Source of the DNA: Terriglobia bacterium
GTDB lineage: Bacteria; Acidobacteriota; Terriglobia; Terriglobales; Acidobacteriaceae
Direction: 5' to 3'
Length of the DNA stretch: 37,397 nt
Assembly: GCA_020073565.1 (NCBI GenBank)
Contig: JAIQEY010000052.1
Span: forward strand, 1-37,397
Shown: in pieces, positions 32,244 to 37,397 of the stretch
Layout: each line of letters opens with the position of its first letter
How positions within the stretch are numbered: the first letter of the stretch is position 1
Program-made: the position numbers and the translations under genes
Notes under the pieces: model-generated
What the model saw: the letters and a program-made list of their open reading frames with translations, nothing else
Database searches by the model: none
Told to the model about the DNA's origin: nothing

Positions 32244-32652
32244 GTCGGTGAAGGACCTCGGGCTCGGATTGTTCAAGAGCGCGGAAAGAATCAGGGCGAC
32301 GTTGTTTGGTCAGCCTTGGCGGACGAGATTGATCGCGCCGCGATCGAGCTGAGTTCTTCATGTTGGCCAAGCCCTGCTGGACGATTCCTATTCTTTCCTG
32401 TTGACCGAGAAACTCTCCCAGTGTTAAGGTTTCTGCACATTTACGGGCGCGGGGCTGCTTCCGCCGCTCTACAGCGCATTGGGCGACAATTTTCTTGGCA
32501 TTCTTGCGAGAGAAAAGGCTTCTGGCCGGGGTCGCGCCCGCAGCTGTGCCAACCCCCGGCTGTACGATCATGCGCTTGCCCTTCCCTACTGGGTACTAAG
32601 GACGCTTGGACGCCTAGTTCACACCAGGCCTGCCGCCGGAGGTATGTTCGCG
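32244..32652. other. 409-base gap upstream of the protease/FHA operon
   Basis: No convincing gene is seen. It holds a perfect 15-bp palindrome, GATCGCG-C-CGCGATC (32331-32345), which could be an operator. There is also a weak promoter-like pair, TTGACC (32401-32406) and TAAGGT 18 bp later. The frame continuous with the protease back to 32479 reads as unstructured, non-conserved residues and is treated as untranslated. GGAGG at 32638-32642 serves the downstream start. Confidence 0.4.
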
Positions 32653-34260
32653 ATGAAACGTTTGGCTTTTGCCCTCATCGTCGTTGCCATGTTGTGCGCA
32701 TCGGACGCCGCAGCCAGTCAGCTCAGGCCTGACGAGAAGCGGGCGCTGGAGGTTAAACCAGCGGTTGCGCTGGTCGTGGTTGAGTTCGAGACCAAGTGGA
32801 CCCTGAACCCCGAACTGGCTGTGAAGATCTTTGGAAAGCCTGACATCTCCGTCCCCATCCCTCATGGCTCGGTCGGTACAGGGTTCTTCTTCCGACCCGA
32901 TGGCTATCTGATCACCAATGGCCATGTCGTGCAGCACGCGAACATAAAGGACCTGCAGGCCTTTCAAGCGCTGCAAAACCAGCTTCGGGAAGATGCCCTC
33001 AAGTACCACCAGAAGCTAGTTGCCCTGATCGAGAAGCAGACCGGAAAGAAAGTCAGCGCCGAAGTGGCCGCGTTGCTTTTTAAGAACGCGCGCATCGAGC
33101 TCGTGTCCGGACCAACCCTCACGGTAAAGCTGGCCAACGGCAAGACGGTAAATGGCGACATCCTGGAGTACAGTGCTCCCATCACCGAGGGCGGCAAGGA
33201 CGTCGCGGTTCTGAAAGTTCCGGGCTCCAACTATCCTACCGTTCCGCTGGGAAACTCCGACCAGGCGCGCCTGCAGGACGCAATTATGGTGATGGGGTAC
33301 CCTGGGGTTGCCTCCCGCTGGGGCGACAACCCATTGGTGAGCGCCGAGTCCAACTTTGAGGCCTCTGCCACCAACGGACACATCTCGGCCGTAAAAACCG
33401 GCACCATCGGGGTTCCGCTGTTGCAGTCCGATGTAGCCATTACTCATGGCAACAGCGGCGGCCCGGCGTTCAATGACGAAGGCCAGGTGATCGGGATTGC
33501 CACCGCCGGGTCCGAGGTGCAAGGCTTCAACTTCCTCGTCCCGATCAACACGGCGATGGAGTTTGTACGCCAGACCGGTGTACAAGCCGAGCAAGGCGCG
33601 TTTAACCAGCATTGGGATCAGGCTCTCACTTTCTACGACACCGCCCAGTTCCGTAAGGCGATCACGGAATTCGACAACGTGCTGCAGTTCATGCCCGAAC
33701 TTTCTGACGCCAAGAAATACCGGGCTGCGGCCGTGGTTGCCGAAGACCAGCTCAATCCACTGCAAAAGCTGGTGGAGACCACGGGCACGACTCCGCTCTA
33801 CATCGTGGTGTTGGTACTGCTGGTGGGCGCAGGTGCGCTGGTGTTGCGGCGCAAGCCGGCGCCAGTACCGCAACCCGCCATGGCGGGCGCTCCGGCCGGT
33901 GGCTTGCCGAGGACCGTTCTACAGCCGGGCGCAGCTCTGCCGTCGGCTGAACGAAGCTACGGCAGCATCCAATTCACCTCCGGACCGCTTTCCGGGCGAA
34001 GCTTCAAGATCGGCAAAGAGGGCTTGTGGATCGGACGCGATCCGCGCTGCTCTGTGGTACTGGCTGACGATACGGTTTCCGGCGAGCACGCCTGGGTTGT
34101 CCCCATCGAAGGATCCGTGGTGGTGATCGACAAAAGCTCCAGCAACGGCACCTACGTGAACTCGGTGGATTCGCCGCGGGTCAGCAAGGTCGGTTTGAGA
34201 AACGGGGACCGCATTTTCATTGGCAAGAAGGGATCGGTTGCCACTTACTTCGCCGCTTGA
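32653..34260 (+). CDS. Periplasmic trypsin-like protease fused through a membrane helix to an FHA domain
   Basis: A 535-residue protein. The signal peptide is at 1-22 (LAFALIVVAMLCASDAAAS). The S1C-type protease domain (about 35-310) has the triad H91 (LITNGHVV), D183 (GGKDVAVLKV) and S268 (THGNSGGPA). A short helical, TPR-like stretch (about 320-365, WDQALTFYDTAQFRKAITEF) precedes a membrane helix at 381-398 and an Ala/Pro linker. The FHA domain (about 440-535) has G461-R462, S476-x2-H479 and S497-N498-G499. The topology implies protease outside and phosphothreonine reader inside. The ATG at 32653 is chosen for a GGAGG 10 bases upstream; the ATG at 32644 is too close. It heads the FHA/PP2C/kinase operon. 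Confidence 0.86.
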   Translation: MKRLAFALIVVAMLCASDAAASQLRPDEKRALEVKPAVALVVVEFETKWTLNPELAVKIFGKPDISVPIPHGSVGTGFFFRPDGYLITNGHVVQHANIKDLQAFQALQNQLREDALKYHQKLVALIEKQTGKKVSAEVAALLFKNARIELVSGPTLTVKLANGKTVNGDILEYSAPITEGGKDVAVLKVPGSNYPTVPLGNSDQARLQDAIMVMGYPGVASRWGDNPLVSAESNFEASATNGHISAVKTGTIGVPLLQSDVAITHGNSGGPAFNDEGQVIGIATAGSEVQGFNFLVPINTAMEFVRQTGVQAEQGAFNQHWDQALTFYDTAQFRKAITEFDNVLQFMPELSDAKKYRAAAVVAEDQLNPLQKLVETTGTTPLYIVVLVLLVGAGALVLRRKPAPVPQPAMAGAPAGGLPRTVLQPGAALPSAERSYGSIQFTSGPLSGRSFKIGKEGLWIGRDPRCSVVLADDTVSGEHAWVVPIEGSVVVIDKSSSNGTYVNSVDSPRVSKVGLRNGDRIFIGKKGSVATYFAA

Positions 34261-34309
34261 GCCGCGAAGTGCCTCACTGAGGAGCGGCAGCAAAGGTTGG
34301 GAGGACGCT

Positions 34310-34807
34310 ATGTCGAAGTTCTGCGCCAGCGGGCACCAGATGGAAGAATCGTGGGAAGTCTGTCCCTACTGCCAAAAAACCGGCTACGCTGTTCCCCAGG
34401 CCCCACTGCCCAAGACGCGGATTGAGTCCGACACTGGCGGAGCCAGCACCGCGCCGACGGTCGGTATCACACGCAAGACTGTACTGATTTCCGACAAACG
34501 CAAGTCGCCGGTCGTAGGCTGGCTCGTGGCCATGAATGGCGATCAGAAGGGAGAGGATTTCCGCGTGCGGGAAGGCCAGAACACCCTCGGCACCAGCCTC
34601 GATGCGGAGATCGTGCTCAAGGACAGCACCGTTTCCGACAAACACGCCAGCATTCGCTATAAAGATGGAAAATTCTTCCTCACCGACCTCGACTCCACCA
34701 ACGGCACCTATCTTAACGATGGCAAAGAGACGATCGCGCGCGAAGAGCTTAAGGATGGAGATGTCGTCCGGGTCGGTGAGGTGACGCTGAAGTTTAAGTG
34801 CCTGTGA
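34310..34807 (+). CDS. Zinc-ribbon/FHA protein
   Basis: A 165-residue cytosolic protein. The N-terminal metal site is C5-x3-H9-x8-C18-x2-C21 (CASGHQMEESWEVCPYC). A Thr/Ser-rich linker follows (about 36-57, TRIESDTGGASTAPTVG), and an FHA domain at about 70-165. FHA features S109-x2-H112 (VSDKHASI) and STNGTYLN are kept, but the phosphopeptide-binding Arg of the usual G-R pair is Thr95 (LGTSLDAEI). The layout recalls GarA/Fha-type adaptors, whose N-terminal Thr is phosphorylated by a kinase and then bound by their own FHA; that role is only inferred. GGGAGG lies 6 bases before the ATG, 49 bases after the protease gene. Confidence 0.87.
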   Translation: MSKFCASGHQMEESWEVCPYCQKTGYAVPQAPLPKTRIESDTGGASTAPTVGITRKTVLISDKRKSPVVGWLVAMNGDQKGEDFRVREGQNTLGTSLDAEIVLKDSTVSDKHASIRYKDGKFFLTDLDSTNGTYLNDGKETIAREELKDGDVVRVGEVTLKFKCL

Positions 34808-34808
34808 T

Positions 34809-35639
34809 GTGGTCGAGATTCCCAGAGTTTCTCCAGAACAGGCGATCGAGGCTGCAGCAGCGGGTACGGGGATGAAGATCCGGGCCGGCATCGAACTCGG
34901 CAATCTGACAGATGTTGGCTGTCATCGCACGCATAACGAGGACTACTACTGTTACACGGAGCCCGAAGGTCAGGCGGAGTTTGCGCGCAAAGGCCGCCTC
35001 ATGGTTATCGCCGATGGTATGGGCGGCCACTGCGGCGGGGAGGTTGCCAGCGGTATCGCCGTTGAGGTGGTAAGGGCCACCTATCTGGCAAGTAATGCCG
35101 AGTCACTCGAGGTGGCGTTGGTGGAGGCGCTGCATGCAGCTCACGTGAAAATCCGGGAGGTGGCGCGCGAACACCCGGAATTGGAGGGCCTGGGCACAAC
35201 CTGCATTGCTGCTGTGCTCCGGGGCTCCGAACTTACCTATGCTCATGTGGGAGATTCGCGGCTTTATTTAGTGCGAAATTCGGAGATTAGACAACTGACG
35301 CAGGATCAAACCGTCGTCAACCGTCTCCTCGAGCAGGGAGCGTTGACCCCGGAGGAGGCGGCAACCCACCCTGATCGTGGCGTGCTGACAGCGGCAGTGG
35401 GGGTCGACGATGCTGTGGCCGCCGAAGTACCCGAAATTCCCATCGCGCTTCATCCTGCTGACGTCCTCCTCATGTGTACGGATGGCCTGCACGACTTGGT
35501 GAAGGATCAGGAGCTAGCGGCTGCTGCCACCGCAAGTCCGCCGGCCGCAGCGTGCCGCACCTTGATCGAGCTGGCCAAATCGCGCGGCGGTTTCGACAAC
35601 ATCACAGTGCAAATTCTCAAGTTCGAAGAATCCAGTTAG
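34809..35639 (+). CDS. PP2C-type Ser/Thr protein phosphatase
   Basis: A 276-residue Mn/Mg-dependent phosphatase (Stp/PstP type). Metal-binding motifs are THNEDYY (E44-D45), VIADGMGGH (D69), YAHVGDSRLYLV, LMCTDGLHDLV and GGFDNITVQ. It would reverse phosphorylation by the kinase encoded next. The start is GTG 34809, two bases after the FHA stop; ATG 34872 (MKIRAGIELGNLTDVG), where the conserved domain begins, is an equally good alternative. It is soluble with no membrane segment. Confidence 0.92.
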   Translation: MVEIPRVSPEQAIEAAAAGTGMKIRAGIELGNLTDVGCHRTHNEDYYCYTEPEGQAEFARKGRLMVIADGMGGHCGGEVASGIAVEVVRATYLASNAESLEVALVEALHAAHVKIREVAREHPELEGLGTTCIAAVLRGSELTYAHVGDSRLYLVRNSEIRQLTQDQTVVNRLLEQGALTPEEAATHPDRGVLTAAVGVDDAVAAEVPEIPIALHPADVLLMCTDGLHDLVKDQELAAAATASPPAAACRTLIELAKSRGGFDNITVQILKFEESS

Positions 35640-35655
35640 CGAAAAGGTGAATCCG

Positions 35656-37293
35656 ATGATCGGCAAACAGATCGGGAATTTTCGAGTTATCGAGAAGCTC
35701 GGCGAAGGTGGCATGGGAGTGGTCTACAAGGCGATCGATGTGCACTTGGACCGTCCGGTCGCGATCAAGATGCTCAGCGCGGATCTCGCTCGCAATCCGG
35801 AACTGGTGGAGCGCTTCCGATCCGAGGCCAGGGCGCAAGCCAACCTGAATCATGTCAATCTCGCGACTTTGTACGCTTTCTTGGTTCATGAGGGAAACGC
35901 GTTCATGGTGATGGAGTTCGTCGAGGGAGAGACCTTGGAACAAATGATCGTCCGTCGTGGTCCCATAGCGCCCGAGGACGCGATACCGTGGTTCAAGCAG
36001 GCTCTGCTGGGGATTGGAGCGGCTCACCGCATGGGCATCGTGCACCGCGACATCAAGCCCAGCAACCTGATGCTGAACCGCCAAGGCATCGTGAAGGTGA
36101 TGGATTTCGGCATCGCCAAAGTCGTGGGCACGCGCGGCATGACGCGTACGGGAACTCAGCTAGGAACTGTCGCCTACATGGCCCCGGAGCAGATTCAGAA
36201 CCGGCCGATCGATGTGCGCACCGACATTTATTCGCTAGGCATCACGCTCTACCAGATGCTGAGCGGCCACGTCCCCTTCGAGAGCGATAGCGACTTCCAG
36301 ATCATGAATGATCACCTCTCTACCGCGCCGCCCCCGCTCACGCGGATGTATCCCTATGCGCCTGTCCAGTACCAAAACGTGGTGATGAAGGCCTTGGAGA
36401 AGAGCCCCGACCTCCGTTTCCAGACCGTGGAAGAATTCGGAGCAGCACTGGAGCATCCGGAGACGGTGCCGGCGTCGATCGGTGCGGTACCGGTGTCGCC
36501 CGGAGTGAGGCCAACCGTAGTCGAAATTCCTGGGCCGGCGATGATTGCGGGAACGGCCGCACTCGCAACCACAGCACCGACAGTGGCTTTGACGTCACCC
36601 CAGGTGAAGCCGGCGGTTGCGGGTCCGATACCCGTCGTTCCGCCTGCGCCAGTGCCTGCGAAGGCGAAGATCACTTGGAATTCGCGGTCCATCGCGGCGG
36701 GAGCTATCGCGGGCGCGGCAGTGATCTTGCTGGCGATCGTGATGGTGGCGCGCAAGCCGCCTGTCGCCCAGGCTCCAGCCGCCGGGGGCGTGGCGCCGGC
36801 AGCGTCCGCCAATTCGCCGTCGGTAAAACCGGAGATTGATGTAACCACTACCAGTCTGGACAACCCGGTGGATCCGGAGGCGGCAGACAACAAGCCTGCC
36901 TCGACTCCCCCAGCCGTTGCGCCTCCGCCGCAAGTCGTGACCAAGCCCCGCGCGGGAGGTGCGACCACTGCTTCAGGGGATGCTGGCACTCCTCAAGGTA
37001 GCCCCACCGCTAGCTCTGACAATTCCGCCGAGTTCGACGAGTTGGAGCATCAGATCGACCAGCTCACCAGTCGCGCCGCCGCAGTGAACAATAGTCTGGA
37101 TCGTCTGCAGCAACAGCAGGCGGCCTCCGGCTATGGGCTTCGTGGGGATATTGTCTCCAGACACGCGAGCATGCAGACAACTCTGAGTAAGGCCCAAAGC
37201 GCGATTGAGCAGCGGGACCTGGCAAGAACAAAGAGGTACGCGGATTTGACCGCCGCTGACCTGGAGGTCCTCGAGCACTTTCTCGGGCGTTAG
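35656..37293 (+). CDS. Transmembrane Hanks-type Ser/Thr protein kinase
   Basis: A 545-residue kinase. The N-terminal kinase domain (about 8-265) contains the G-loop GEGGMG (16-21), K38 (VAIK), E57, HRD (130-132, IVHRDIKPSN), DFG (150-152) and APE (176-178). Thr163, Thr165 and Thr167 in the activation segment are candidate autophosphorylation sites. A Pro/Ala/Val-rich linker leads to a single membrane helix (346-365, SIAAGAIAGAAVILLAIVMV) and an extracytoplasmic part with low-complexity Thr/Pro/Ala followed by a predicted coiled coil (about 455-540, EFDELEHQIDQLTSRAAAV). No PASTA repeats are present. The ATG at 35656 is preferred over GTG 35647, given AAGGTG upstream. Confidence 0.93.
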   Translation: MIGKQIGNFRVIEKLGEGGMGVVYKAIDVHLDRPVAIKMLSADLARNPELVERFRSEARAQANLNHVNLATLYAFLVHEGNAFMVMEFVEGETLEQMIVRRGPIAPEDAIPWFKQALLGIGAAHRMGIVHRDIKPSNLMLNRQGIVKVMDFGIAKVVGTRGMTRTGTQLGTVAYMAPEQIQNRPIDVRTDIYSLGITLYQMLSGHVPFESDSDFQIMNDHLSTAPPPLTRMYPYAPVQYQNVVMKALEKSPDLRFQTVEEFGAALEHPETVPASIGAVPVSPGVRPTVVEIPGPAMIAGTAALATTAPTVALTSPQVKPAVAGPIPVVPPAPVPAKAKITWNSRSIAAGAIAGAAVILLAIVMVARKPPVAQAPAAGGVAPAASANSPSVKPEIDVTTTSLDNPVDPEAADNKPASTPPAVAPPPQVVTKPRAGGATTASGDAGTPQGSPTASSDNSAEFDELEHQIDQLTSRAAAVNNSLDRLQQQQAASGYGLRGDIVSRHASMQTTLSKAQSAIEQRDLARTKRYADLTAADLEVLEHFLGR

Positions 37294-37397
37294 ATCGTCC
37301 GGACTTGCGGGCGATTCTTGAACCAGGGCAGGTGCTAACTTCCGGATAGCTGACCAGGACTAAGCCGCTGGCGCGGCGGACGCTACCGCGTGGTGAA

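Overview
The window reads like a chromosomal segment of a soil-type Acidobacteriota (Terriglobia / Koribacter-like). This is inferred from gene content and style, not from a marker gene: GC-rich coding DNA, a large winged-helix/TolB-propeller regulator, DUF3857 transglutaminase-like proteins, abundant intergenic palindromes, a Myxococcus-like pilB-pilT-pilC-pilS-pilR cluster and several GTG/TTG starts. No tRNA, rRNA or CRISPR array was seen.

Layout. 1-2850 is accessory: a cut ORF fragment, an IS3-family element with a programmed -1 frameshift site, and a minus-strand mazE-mazF-small-ORF operon. 2851-5833 is the conserved phoH-ybeY-corC block, normally linked to era. Here era sits at 9747, separated by a 3.9 kb insert holding a winged-helix/propeller regulator, a small secreted HExxH protein and a vapBC module. 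10918-15031 holds an anti-sigma-type ATPase and a convergent NtrY/NtrX-type two-component pair. 15167-17887 is an ECF nickel/cobalt importer (cbiMN-cbiQ-cbiO). 17948-19786 (minus) encodes a GH10 xylanase and an EndoIII-like DNA glycosylase.

20103-27454 is a type IV pilus motor cluster: extension ATPase PilB, retraction ATPase PilT, platform PilC, then the PilS/PilR two-component system. 27734-31679 holds two overlapping exported DUF3857/transglutaminase-fold proteins; the first has lost its catalytic Cys and His, the second keeps a full Cys-His-Asp triad. After a DUF2277 gene comes the most system-like region, 32653-37293. It encodes a periplasmic trypsin-like protease joined through one membrane helix to a cytosolic FHA domain, a soluble zinc-ribbon/FHA protein, a PP2C phosphatase and a transmembrane Ser/Thr kinase. 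Together these form a plausible trans-envelope phosphothreonine signalling module.

The best candidates for something undescribed are the protease-FHA/FHA/PP2C/kinase operon and the active/inactive transglutaminase pair with its structured leader. Smaller oddities are an NtrC-type regulator whose sigma-54 contact loop is ASFPGA, a glycosylase lacking one cluster cysteine, and several classes of intergenic palindromes.
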